Shown here one piece after another: positions 8,301 through 16,293 of a stretch of 64,000 bases of DNA. Every line of letters starts with the position of its first letter. Within the stretch, counting starts at the first letter, position 1. The stretch is taken from the NCBI RefSeq assembly GCF_001439925.1, contig NZ_LMBV01000004.1, positions 275,446-339,445 on the forward strand. Direction: 5' to 3'. A model generated the notes under the pieces. The model ran no database searches, was not told where the DNA came from, and saw only the letters and a list, made by a program, of their open reading frames with translations. The DNA is from Peribacillus muralis. Its GTDB lineage: Bacteria; Bacillota; Bacilli; Bacillales; DSM-1321. A program made the position numbers and the translations under genes.

Positions 8301-11300
8301 CCGTCCATCGTGAAAGAATCGTTTGTGTATGATCTACAGAAACGAACAACAAGAGTTTCTACATCAGGTAAATATAAGATTACCACTTCTGAATATGAAA
8401 CGAATGACAAGGGGAATTTGCATAAAACGATCGATGACCCTGATGGCCTAAAGGTAACAAGCAGGAATGTGTATGATCAAAACAAAATCAAAGATTCCTT
8501 TGATGGCAAGGGATATAAAACGTCCTTTACGTACGATGACCGTGGGAATATTTTAACGAAAATCGAACCAACTACAAAAGATATCGAAGGCAATAGCACG
8601 ACTCCTTTAACTAAATATGAATATAAACCTGGCACAAGTCTATTGACGAAAGAAATAGATGCCTTGGGCCGGGTCACAAGTCATGATTATGATGCAAAAG
8701 GAAACCGGTTATGGACCGTTGATGCAGAAGGTTTCAAGGATTCATTTAAATACGATAAATTCGGAAATTTGACGGAAAGCTCCTCAGAGAGAGGTCCATT
8801 ATATGCGGCCGTTCCCAACTTTAGCTTTGAAGCGGGTGAAGGCACATCCATTTCAAATTGGAAGAGTTCGGGCAGTGCATCCTACCAAACAACTGAAAAA
8901 AGAACAGGAACGAGAAGCGTTTCCATAACAGGTTCGATAGAATCGGAGCATCTGCCGATTAAACCAGGAAAACTACCTGTACGTGGATTGGCATGGACAA
9001 AAGGATCAGGGGCGATAGTTTCTGCTCAATTTTATGATTCGTCCAAGAAATTAATTAGCACCAAATCCAGCGCAGCATCAACTGGATCTGGATGGAATTT
9101 ACAACATATAGGTGCAGCGATTCCTACGAACGCTTCCTTCATTACCGTGAAAATACAAGCTGGATCATCTAATATCAACGTAGATGATGTGAGATTGGAA
9201 GAAAGTGATTTTACTACTCGAACTGTTTACGATTCAAGCGGTCTGCATGGAATAGAATCATATGATCCTTATGGAAAGAAAATGACATTTGAGTTCGATG
9301 CAGCTGGAAACAAAATGAAAGAAACGAATGAATTGGGACAAACAGCAAGATTTTCTTATAACCTGGATAATCAAATAACCGAACAAATCGATAGACTGGG
9401 AAAAATAACGAAATATCAATATGACGGTGTAGGCAATTTATTGAAGGAAACGGATGCACTTGGTCAGGCGGTAGAGTATGAATTTGATGAACAAAATCAT
9501 CAAATCGTTGTACGGAACCCGAAAGTCACAAAGAAAGCTTATGATTTCCAAAAGCCTCTTCCTCCTAACATAACGAATAGTACAGAAATCGATGAATATA
9601 ACGAGCTCGGTGAAAAAATAGCTGAAAAAGATGGCAACGGGTACGTTAATATCTATGAATATGATCCTTTGGGAAGACTCATCAAAAGTATCGACCCATT
9701 AGCCAATCAACTGCGAATGACGTATGATGCAAATGATAATAAGGTAACGGAAGAGAATTTCGCATATGATACAAAAACTTCCACCCTTTATTCAAAAGGA
9801 AAAACACATTATCGGTACGATGAACAAAATCGCCTGAAGGCTTACTCCGATCCGACCAAAGACCAAAACACCTTGGTGGAACAAAGCAAGTATGATGCTG
9901 TCGGTAATGTTGTCAAATCCATATCCGGTACAGGGGACTGGGTCAGTTATGAATATGATAAGAATGACAAAGCCATCTACAGTAAAGATTCTTCCAGTCC
10001 AGCAGTGGAAACGTGGACGCTTTACGACGGCCTCGGGAACGAAGCGATTGCCTTTGATAAATTAGGCGCAACACATTATATTTACGAAGCCAATGGACAA
10101 TTAAAGGATGTAGTCGATACAGACGGAAAATATACGACATACTCCTATAATGCTGCAGGAGATAAAACGAAACTTGTAGATGCCACTGGTGCCGTAACAG
10201 AGTGGGAATACGATCAAGAGGGTCAACTGAAAACCGAGAAAAAAGCAGTGACCGATCCAACTTCCGGTGAATCTACGACACAAGTATCTTCCTTTGAATA
10301 TGACTCTATTGGTCAAGTGAAAAAGAAAAGCTTGAAAGAAATAAATGGCTCCAAGACAACCGTTTCTAAAGAAGTCACCTATGAATATGATGAGTTAAGC
10401 AGACTTGTAAAAGAAACGGGCTGTAATGTGGAAGACGGGAAAATAACGGAAAACCGTTTTCTCCATGATAATAATAGCAATGTGACGCATACATGGGTAT
10501 ACGATGAGAGTAATCCCGTCCCAGTAGCGGTGGATCCAGATGGTGATGGGTTCTTTAACAGTGAAACCGTCTCTGAATATGACGCCAATAACCGCCTAAT
10601 TTCAGAAACGATTTCACACACGGATACACAGACGACGACGAGATATGACGAAAAAGACAATAAAGAGATATTGAGCAACGCCCTCGGTGATACGGTCATT
10701 ACGTATGATGACAATGATCGGATGACAAAGATCCTGACACCGAATTTTGATACCTATCATTATGAATATTTAGTCGATGATTCGTTATCCAAAGTAAAAG
10801 CGCCTGGAGTAGAAACATCGATCAGCTATAATGGCGGTTCTAAAGTGAAGTCCTTGAAGGCTGTAAGTCAAAAGGATCAGAGCGTGCTTTTTGACCTTCA
10901 ATATCAGCATTCCGATACAGAACAAATCACGCAAATCTCCGATAAAGGAAAGATAAAGAAGAAATACACCTATTCAACAAAAGGGCAGCTTGAAACCGTT
11001 GAAGCAGATGGAAAGAAGCTTAAATATAGCTATGATGCCAACTCAAATCTGGTTAAAACGGAAAATGTAACATCGGGCAAGGTCGCTGCCACGTATACCT
11101 ATACGACCGACAATCGGATTCTCCAGAAAAAAGAGTATAACGAAACATCAGGTGCGCTTCTCCGGACGACTGATTATGTCCATAATCCTGTCGGGATGCT
11201 AGCGAAAGTTACGATCAAAGAAGGAGCAAACACGACGGTAACCGATTACGGCTACAATAGTGATGATCAACTAGTGAAGGTCAATCAAACCGTGAACGGC

Positions 11301-12878
11301 AAGAAAAAACCTACCATCGCCTATGAATATGATACTGATGGAAACCGCATTGCCAAAGATGTGAACGATGGAACGAAAAACACGCACTATCATTACCATC
11401 GGGATACAAATGGTGAGTTATTCCTGGAAAGTATAGAAGGAATCAAAAGGGAAGACAAAATTAAATATCATCGTGATTCAGATGGGAATTTATTAAGCTT
11501 TAGCTTAAATGATGTTGTCTATTACTATCAATTTAATGCACGCGGAGACGTCATCGCCCTAACCGATAAAGCAGGCAACACGAAAGCGACCTATGAGTAT
11601 GATGAATGGGGTAATGTTACAGCCATTACTGGTGACAAGGAAATAGCGAATACAAACATTTACCGTTACGTAGGGAAGTATGGCGTCATGTATGATGCCG
11701 ATACCAACCTGTACTTAATGGGATGGAGAGATTATGACGCTTCGATCGGACGCTTTATCGTTCCTGATGAATACGAAGGCACGGAAGAAGACCCAACTTC
11801 CCTTAATCGCTATCTTTATGCGGATGCCGATCCAGTCAATAACATCGACCCGGATGGCCATGCACCAAAATGGCTGCAAAAAGGCTGGAAAGCAACGAAG
11901 AAATACTCGAAAAAAGGGTATAATGCCTATATAGGCAATGATATCAAAACCATCAAAAACCCGAAATCCAAATGGTATCAAAAGGCTGGAGCAACCGTAT
12001 CGATCGCAAGCAACTTCATTCCAGGTGCCGGTCAAGCCAAATGGGCCGCCAAAGGCGCGATCAGTGCAGTCAAGTACGGAAAGAAAGCGAAGAAGATAAA
12101 GAAATTCCCAGCCGCTTCCGTCAAAAAATCCAAATCAAAACGCAACGTATCTGCGAGCAAAAAGTGCAATTGCTTCACCCTAGGAACCACCGTACTCACC
12201 AAAGATGGCGAAAAATCCATCGAAGACATTCAAATAGGCGACCTGGTCCTTGCAAAAGATGAAGAAACTGGAGACCAAGATTACAAAGAAGTAGAATGGT
12301 TATACGAACGAGATGTGGATGTTATTTATGAAATCCATATTGGAAATGAAATCATCGAAACGACCGACGAACATCCATTTTGGATCGTTGGCGAAGGCTG
12401 GGTAGAAGCTAAAAACCTTGTAGCTGGAGATCTGGTCGAGACGAATGATGGCAACACCATCAGAATTGACACAATCCAAATCGTCCAAAAGCAAGAAACC
12501 GTCTATAACTTCAAGGTTAAGGATTATTACTCTTATTATGTTTCTGATTTGGGGATTTGGACGCATAATAGTTGTAAAAAACTAAAGAGTTCAAATCATT
12601 TAAAAGCTGATTCTACCGCCACTGGGGCACATTCTGTGTTTAAAAAAAATAAAAAAGGAACTATAACCAAGTATGAAACTTACAAGCAACAAACAAACCT
12701 TAGAAATCCAAATCCTTGGGTCAAGGTAAAAAGGTATGATGGTAATGGTCCAACACATTTTGATAAGAAAAGAAATAAAGCAATAGACACTCCGCATGTT
12801 CATATGTTTAATAGAAAAGGAAACGAGTACAGTGTTAGATCTGCTCGACCAAAAGAGAAACCAAAACAGAGAAGGTAA
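5319..12878 (+). CDS. wapA: WapA/Rhs YD-repeat toxin, main part with Hint domain and Ntox24-like tip
   Basis: The frame is open from 5274; GTG 5319 is only the first possible start and is probably not a real one. Counting codons from 4485, the order is: DNRLRE-like beta domain (296-469), two fibronectin III-like domains (470-700), CARDB-like and Ig-like domains (703-1005), DUF6531-like start of the Rhs shell (from 1008), many YD repeats (to about 2406) with a carbohydrate-binding-like insert (about 1440-1574), the Rhs core end GRFIVPDEYEG and NRYLYADADPVNNIDPDG, a GxxxG-rich linker, a Hint autoprotease (2563-2696, from NCFTLGTTVLTKDG to GIWTHNS) and a 101-residue toxin tip. The tip (ITKYETYKQQTNLRNPNPW, GPTHFDKK, TPHVHMFNRKG) resembles Ntox24, a predicted RNase. 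Family members inhibit neighbouring cells on contact. The gene lies directly before an immunity gene. Confidence 0.85.
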   Translation: MKNPARVFPITVDPTVNIGGTASNTKDTYVMKKFPTINYYNSTELRTGFTDSTSTTRSYIDFTNSLPNMGGGLLVSAELKGYKFSQPTTPINTNVYAQRVTSSWSSTGVTWNKQPSIDTAKSYGSTAVNGSNGWYNFNLTDLVDQWYKGKVPNYGVVLKSSSEGTLGTYRKFYSSDYSSKQPYLSVTYSGVPSAPTGSAVGNGVNSGTGYANLSWTPVAGATGATGYKVLVFNGKDYEEINVGNVTSWSTKGKKIWPTAAQIAAGSFNLRLNGTGTELADDPRPVYKNSKGTYQNNKNYWFRIKAYNKYGDSAQSAQFTPTIADQTAPTKPGKPTISSHLDSNFKFTWAASTDSNSGVKGYQVYVGTAAGKTDVVNGTLVTQNSFTLPKAVARTTYHMYVRAVDNQGNYINSDSSSGIARKQLDASIVSYTIPPQMEASGDYNVAITVKNEGIETWTNSEGFMLGSTATNDPFSNNARLTLTNSESISTSKTKTFNVKLNGGKKTGDYSSQWQMLKLKTGMFGDQISQKVKVVDTTPAAGEIVINHGAKVTNTPNVTLNLASSDNSNSDISQRFRNELANWTAYEKQAKTKAWTLSGGNGEKNVSVMFKDGSGNESKAYSEKILLDATLPTAKLTFPATLDYLNGITEIHGWATDNDDMDEYVLSYGKGESPQAWTQISKKYDDIKDGILGKWDVTGLETGLYTIQLNVRDKASNTSIATKKVWVDPLQSMLGIEDFWAYTSTETGYGESKTNLANGNLHLSYTDSSVKGRGLDTTIIRSYNSQDYQQTLLGKGWRLDVHISLTEESNGDIRLYDEDGSRHIFKKNVNGTYSSPQGVNRNLVKTSSGNYTLTDLDEAGMIQTFNAKGQLTSIEDKNGNKNSVSYDGNSIKEIVDSTGRITTFSYTDKLLSAITDSTGATIKYIHENQALTKVEYQDKDKKLVRSLNYEYDGMGKLKKYINPNKNAISYDYNGHRLISTERQFSSYNAKGNKKNNPSIVKESFVYDLQKRTTRVSTSGKYKITTSEYETNDKGNLHKTIDDPDGLKVTSRNVYDQNKIKDSFDGKGYKTSFTYDDRGNILTKIEPTTKDIEGNSTTPLTKYEYKPGTSLLTKEIDALGRVTSHDYDAKGNRLWTVDAEGFKDSFKYDKFGNLTESSSERGPLYAAVPNFSFEAGEGTSISNWKSSGSASYQTTEKRTGTRSVSITGSIESEHLPIKPGKLPVRGLAWTKGSGAIVSAQFYDSSKKLISTKSSAASTGSGWNLQHIGAAIPTNASFITVKIQAGSSNINVDDVRLEESDFTTRTVYDSSGLHGIESYDPYGKKMTFEFDAAGNKMKETNELGQTARFSYNLDNQITEQIDRLGKITKYQYDGVGNLLKETDALGQAVEYEFDEQNHQIVVRNPKVTKKAYDFQKPLPPNITNSTEIDEYNELGEKIAEKDGNGYVNIYEYDPLGRLIKSIDPLANQLRMTYDANDNKVTEENFAYDTKTSTLYSKGKTHYRYDEQNRLKAYSDPTKDQNTLVEQSKYDAVGNVVKSISGTGDWVSYEYDKNDKAIYSKDSSSPAVETWTLYDGLGNEAIAFDKLGATHYIYEANGQLKDVVDTDGKYTTYSYNAAGDKTKLVDATGAVTEWEYDQEGQLKTEKKAVTDPTSGESTTQVSSFEYDSIGQVKKKSLKEINGSKTTVSKEVTYEYDELSRLVKETGCNVEDGKITENRFLHDNNSNVTHTWVYDESNPVPVAVDPDGDGFFNSETVSEYDANNRLISETISHTDTQTTTRYDEKDNKEILSNALGDTVITYDDNDRMTKILTPNFDTYHYEYLVDDSLSKVKAPGVETSISYNGGSKVKSLKAVSQKDQSVLFDLQYQHSDTEQITQISDKGKIKKKYTYSTKGQLETVEADGKKLKYSYDANSNLVKTENVTSGKVAATYTYTTDNRILQKKEYNETSGALLRTTDYVHNPVGMLAKVTIKEGANTTVTDYGYNSDDQLVKVNQTVNGKKKPTIAYEYDTDGNRIAKDVNDGTKNTHYHYHRDTNGELFLESIEGIKREDKIKYHRDSDGNLLSFSLNDVVYYYQFNARGDVIALTDKAGNTKATYEYDEWGNVTAITGDKEIANTNIYRYVGKYGVMYDADTNLYLMGWRDYDASIGRFIVPDEYEGTEEDPTSLNRYLYADADPVNNIDPDGHAPKWLQKGWKATKKYSKKGYNAYIGNDIKTIKNPKSKWYQKAGATVSIASNFIPGAGQAKWAAKGAISAVKYGKKAKKIKKFPAASVKKSKSKRNVSASKKCNCFTLGTTVLTKDGEKSIEDIQIGDLVLAKDEETGDQDYKEVEWLYERDVDVIYEIHIGNEIIETTDEHPFWIVGEGWVEAKNLVAGDLVETNDGNTIRIDTIQIVQKQETVYNFKVKDYYSYYVSDLGIWTHNSCKKLKSSNHLKADSTATGAHSVFKKNKKGTITKYETYKQQTNLRNPNPWVKVKRYDGNGPTHFDKKRNKAIDTPHVHMFNRKGNEYSVRSARPKEKPKQRR
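12361..12575 (+). repeat. Hint-domain duplication, copy 1 (inside wapA)
   Basis: This 215-base segment encodes the second half of the Hint domain. It recurs at 13403-13617 with ten mismatches by my count (about 95% identity). Most of the differences are silent. Both copies end at GTTGT, exactly where the toxin tips diverge. Confidence 0.92.
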
Positions 12879-12882
12879 TTAT

Positions 12883-13167
12883 ATGAATACACTAAAATGG
12901 CTTGAAAGCTGGTTTATGCAAAATTGTGATGGAGAGTGGGAACATAATAACGGTATTAAAGTATTGACATTAGACAATCCTGGTTGGTTAATTGAAATTG
13001 ATCTTGAAGGGACAGATTGTGAAGAGAAGTTTTTTAAGGATTTTAGAGTCGAAAACTCTGATGAAGATTGGATTTATTGTAAAGTAAGAGATAATAAATT
13101 CTTAGGGTATGGAAGTGTTAATAATTTGACTGATATTTTAGAAGTATTCAAAAAATGGGTAAAATAA
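12883..13167 (+). CDS. Imm53 family immunity protein
   Basis: The 94-residue acidic protein has the pattern I recall for Imm53: an N-terminal LKWLESWFMQNCDGEWEH, then IKVLTLDNPGWLIEIDLEG and a C-terminal LTDILEVFKKWVK. It starts four bases after the wapA stop codon, with GAGAAGG as ribosome site overlapping the end of wapA. This is the classic place for the cognate immunity gene. It should bind and block the Ntox24-like tip in the cytoplasm; that pairing is inferred from position. Upstream in-frame codons to 12796 overlap wapA and are unlikely to be used. A terminator follows at 13317. Confidence 0.85.
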   Translation: MNTLKWLESWFMQNCDGEWEHNNGIKVLTLDNPGWLIEIDLEGTDCEEKFFKDFRVENSDEDWIYCKVRDNKFLGYGSVNNLTDILEVFKKWVK

Positions 13168-13316
13168 ATAAAGATATTTTTTCTATGAACGGTAAATGTA
13201 TAAATATAAAGCAATAAGTGATTTGGGTTGCAACTCTTATTACTCCTATTCAATTTAAATTCTCAACCAGCATGGGTCCTGGACGAAAATATAAGAATTA
13301 AAAAAACAATATTTTG

Positions 13317-13355
13317 AAAAACCTTGATGGTCCAAATGGCTATCAAGGTTTTTCT
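13317..13355 (+). terminator. Terminator after wapA and its immunity gene
   Basis: AAAAACCTTGAT (13317-13328) and ATCAAGGTTTTT (13342-13353) form a 12-bp stem ending in T residues. It separates the expressed wapA-immunity pair from the displaced cassette that follows. Confidence 0.85.
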
Positions 13356-13395
13356 GTAAATATTGTAAACAAAAGAAATAATCAAGAGCCAATAA

Positions 13396-13944
13396 ACCGA
13401 AACAACGGACGAACATCCATTTTGGATCGTTGGCGAAGGCTGGGTAGAAGCCAAAAACCTTGTAGCTGGAGATCTGGTCGAGACGAATGATGGCAACACC
13501 ATAAGAATTGACACAATCCAAACCGTCCAAAAGCAAGAAACCGTCTATAACTTCAAGGTGAAAGATTATCACTCTTATTATGTCTCTGATTTGGGGATCT
13601 GGACGCATAATAGTTGTGAAAGAACGTATCAAACATACACTAAGAAACATAAAAAAACAGGGAAGGTCTATACTGGTAGAACAAGTGGAACAGGAACCCC
13701 TTTTCAAAATATAGCAAACAGAGATAGAAACCATCACAGGAATAAAGCGGGGTTTGGAAAAGCAAGACTTGATAAATCATCTAAGAATAAAGATGCAATA
13801 CGTGGACGAGAACAGTTACTTATTGAAAAATTTGGTGGCGCTCAATCAAAAGGAGGAACATCGGGAAATAAAATTAATGGAATATCTGATCAAAATAAAA
13901 AACGGAAAAAATATATTAAAGCTGCAAAAAGGGAGTTTAGATAA
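13396..13944 (+). pseudogene. Displaced (orphan) WapA C-terminal cassette: half Hint domain plus different toxin tip
   Basis: After a TAA at 13393 the frame is open for 182 codons with no ATG and no ribosome site at its beginning. It starts inside the Hint domain (TTDEHPFWIVGEGWVEA), runs to GIWTHNS as in wapA, then switches to a new tip of about 109 residues. The tip has KVYTGRTSGTGTP, NRDRNHHRNKAGFGKARLD, AIRGREQLLIEKFGG and SGNKINGISD. I have seen this tip type on Rhs proteins; the YTGRTS and RGREQ segments suggest a GIY-YIG-like nuclease, which is inference. The internal GTG at 13558 is unlikely to be a true start. This is the layout of silent orphan toxin modules that recombine onto a full-length Rhs gene. 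Confidence 0.82.
13403..13617 (+). repeat. Hint-domain duplication, copy 2 (orphan cassette)
   Basis: This is the partner of 12361-12575 at a constant offset of 1042 bases. Homology fades upstream of about 13398 and ends at GTTGT (13617). It offers a homology arm that would exactly exchange the toxin tip of wapA. Confidence 0.92.
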
Positions 13945-13945
13945 A

Positions 13946-14371
13946 TTGAAAGTTAAAAAGAAACGCGTGAAAATTGGTAATGTTTATGCTATTCCTCTGC
14001 CAGACAAAAAGTATGCATTTGGAAAAGTCTATAAGGATGCCTGTATTGGCATATATAAAGAAATAGGTAACACAATTGAAGAACTTCCAAAAAAAGAAGA
14101 ATTTGATTTTATTGTAGGAGTGTATCAAGATATACTAAAATCAGGAAAATGGGCACTTGTTGATTATCGAGAATTTCCTTCTGAAGAGGAAGCATGGCCA
14201 CCAGAAATGAGTGTTTATGACACTATTGCTGGGACCTATTCTATCTATTACAAAGGAGAAATTTCACCATCTACTGAAAAAAAATGTATAGACTTAGAAC
14301 AAGCTGCGGTATGGGAGGAAGAACATATAATTGATAGGATCATGGGCGATGACAAGTGGAATTGCGATTAA
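13946..14371 (+). CDS. Imm26 family immunity protein
   Basis: The 141-residue protein starts with VKIGNVYAIPLPDKKYAFGKVYKDACIG, the hallmark of Imm26-type immunity proteins found beside nuclease toxins. TTG 13946 is one base after the orphan toxin stop, with GGGAG ten bases upstream; an ATG near 13878 would overlap the toxin. It should neutralise the orphan tip encoded just before it. Keeping the gene intact while the toxin tip lacks a start fits retention of immunity against siblings that carry this tip. Its transcription is uncertain, because a terminator lies between it and wapA and I see no clear promoter. Confidence 0.78.
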   Translation: MKVKKKRVKIGNVYAIPLPDKKYAFGKVYKDACIGIYKEIGNTIEELPKKEEFDFIVGVYQDILKSGKWALVDYREFPSEEEAWPPEMSVYDTIAGTYSIYYKGEISPSTEKKCIDLEQAAVWEEEHIIDRIMGDDKWNCD

Positions 14372-14647
14372 TATCGAAAACTACTATCTTGAATAAAAAA
14401 ATCGAATATTTTACTATTGGAGGCGCAGGAGGAAGTACTCTACAACGGAAAGTTATTTTCCTGACGTTTTCCCTATTCTATAACGTAATTGCTTTCTGTA
14501 AGTTATTGATTTAACAAGAAGGCAGTTGACATGAAAGGTGCAGCATATGAAAATGACTAATTTTATGAATAAATGTGTCTTCATGCAAGAAATTGTTAAG
14601 ATGAGCACGACTGCAACGAAGAGAAATAATAACGGAAGTGATTTTAA
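14372..14647. other. Intergenic DNA between immunity genes
   Basis: No supported gene. A 34-codon frame (ATG 14547 to TGA 14651) overlaps the TTG start of the next gene by four bases but has no convincing ribosome site and no recognisable sequence. Confidence 0.4.
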
Positions 14648-15022
14648 TTGAATAACAAAGAGGTTGAAGTAGTTAAAAATCTCCCTGCTCCAAAAAGGTA
14701 TGAGTACTTTATAAAGAAAGTAGCTGACTTTGAGGAGGTATGGGGCTTGTTCAATGGTGGGTGGGCAATCTCAAAAGATGATGATGGGAATTCTTTAATG
14801 CCCTTTTGGCCGAAAAAAGAATTTGTAAATTTTTGTGCAGTTGGTGATTGGGAGAATTATCAAGCTGAACAGATAGAACTTGATGATTTTATTCATGATT
14901 GGTTACCAGGGTTGAAGGAAGATGGTATAAAACCTTCAATATTTTGGAACAATGCAGATTCTGTAGTATTAGAAATTGATATATTAATTTTAGATTTAGA
15001 AGAAGAGTTAAAGATATATTAA
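14648..15022 (+). CDS. DUF2750 family protein, possible immunity gene
   Basis: The 124-residue acidic protein has the DUF2750 pattern: a YFIKKVADFEEVWGL helix, GGWAISKDDDGNSLMPFWP and FVNFCAVGDWENYQAEQIEL. The function of DUF2750 is not established. In Rhs and WapA loci such small acidic proteins often act as extra immunity genes, and its place downstream of two toxin-immunity modules suggests that role here (inference). The start is a TTG with GGAAGTG eight bases upstream. A hairpin at 15041-15066 ends the gene. Confidence 0.7.
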   Translation: MNNKEVEVVKNLPAPKRYEYFIKKVADFEEVWGLFNGGWAISKDDDGNSLMPFWPKKEFVNFCAVGDWENYQAEQIELDDFIHDWLPGLKEDGIKPSIFWNNADSVVLEIDILILDLEEELKIY

Positions 15023-15040
15023 TTTTAAAAATCTTGATTG

Positions 15041-15066
15041 GAAACAACCTTTCAAGGTTTCTTTTT
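15041..15066 (+). terminator. Terminator after the DUF2750 gene
   Basis: AACCT/AGGTT with flanking GAAAC/GTTTC pairing forms a short hairpin followed by CTTTTT. Confidence 0.55.
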
Positions 15067-15217
15067 GTGCGCCAAGCATAGGTGCAGGCTAGAATTGTGG
15101 AGGGAAAAGTAGCAATAATTTAATACAAGGGTGCCCTTGTCGACGCGATAGCTGAAGGAAGCGAGCTTTTATGGAGGTAATAAAGTATGAAGCTGAAAGG
15201 GCCTGTGTTTATGCTGA

Positions 15218-15319
15218 GACTTCGAGGGCTGTGATTTTTTTCACGAAGATTCTTCATGTTTTGTCGGGCAATTTGCTGAAGTTATAACAGTCTTAAAGGA
15301 TTATTCAGAAAAACAATGA
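15218..15319 (+). pseudogene. Possible 3' remnant of a small (immunity-like?) gene
   Basis: A 33-codon open stretch begins right after a TGA and has no start codon. Its product (DFEGCDFFHEDSSCFVGQF, AEVITVLKDYSEKQ) has a protein-like composition and reads like the C-terminus of a small acidic protein. I do not recognise the family. Its position among immunity genes suggests an immunity remnant. Confidence 0.3.
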
Positions 15320-15519
15320 ATGGTGCGTTTTTGATGTATTGGGTTCAAGTCATTTATCTGTTTTGATTTTTTCCAAAAAATGCTTAAGAACTTTGCATCG
15401 ATTTTTCGTATATTGAGGTATACGGAATGGAAAGGGAGGTTCAGAATATTTTATTGAATCAAATTAGACGACTTTCGTAATAATTGGAAGTGAAAGGGTG
15501 TACCTTTCAATTTTTTTAA

Positions 15520-15619
15520 ATCCATATCGACCAGATCACGGAGCTATCATTAGCTATATGTACTCAATCGTAAGAGAGGGTGTGGATTTTCCTCTATTAA
15601 AGGAGTGGACATGAAGGAA
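15520..15619 (+). pseudogene. Possible 3' remnant of a second small gene
   Basis: The frame reads NPYRPDHGAIISYMYSIVRE and GVDFPLLKEWT before a TGA at about 15612. It has no start codon and no recognised family, but looks protein-like amid AT-rich noise. The stop overlaps ATGA with a 25-codon frame preceded by AAAGGAG, like a former gene junction. Confidence 0.28.
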
Positions 15620-16293
15620 CAAAATAATAAGGGGATGAAAGCCCTAAACCTCCAAATTGATTCTAGTCTAGGGGCGAAGGAGAATTAAGATAAAATAAGC
15701 TTTTTATTGATTAACACGTTATGGTACTAAAATATATCAAATGAATGAAAATTATTTTCTGGAACTATATTACACATTTGGAATCGCATTAATTTTCCGA
15801 ATATTTAGAATGATTAAACGGAATTAAGTTAGGTGAACACACATGAATACTGACATTTCAGTGTATTTAAAAAACGGATGAAAATTTTTTTGTTCATTTA
15901 ATGTGCCCTTATAATGCTATTTTCGCTTAATCTAGATCGAATTGTTCAGCAAAAAATTATTATCTTATGAAAAAGTACTCATTGGTTTATTGATTTTTTA
16001 ATTTATTCGTAATATACTTAAAATTCAACATCTTTAATTCGAGGTATAGTACTTTTAGCGAGGTTAGAAAGTGGGTGGTTTTTACTGGTAAACTACCATT
16101 TTGGATGTTTAAAGTAAGAATCGTAGATTTATGCAAACGGTTCGCTAGATTTAATAAAGTGGATTGGATTTCTGCAATGTATGCTTCTAACTTTCCTCGC
16201 TATGTTTCATTACTATACGGAAGATTAATAGGTGGGAGAAGAATAAACTCTTAATTGGGAATATTCTTAGAAATATTAAAGGGGGAATATTTT

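Larger units (their letters stand above)
15067..16293. other. 1.2-kb region of decayed coding fragments
   Basis: No intact gene is seen. Two stretches look like 3' ends of lost genes, listed separately at 15218-15319 and 15520-15619. A 25-codon frame (ATG 15611, AAAGGAG upstream) overlaps the end of the second. From about 15700 the DNA becomes very AT-rich with no coding signal. A hairpin GGTGGTTT/AACTACC lies near 16076-16100. The oppA leader occupies the end, with AAGGGGG at 16279-16285. The pattern fits a graveyard of old toxin or immunity cassettes behind wapA (inference). Confidence 0.45.

Noticed and set aside
4165..16293. Prophage or insertion sequence at the wapA locus
   Set aside because: No integrase, transposase, terminal inverted repeats or phage structural genes are visible; the variation is explained by toxin-cassette exchange.
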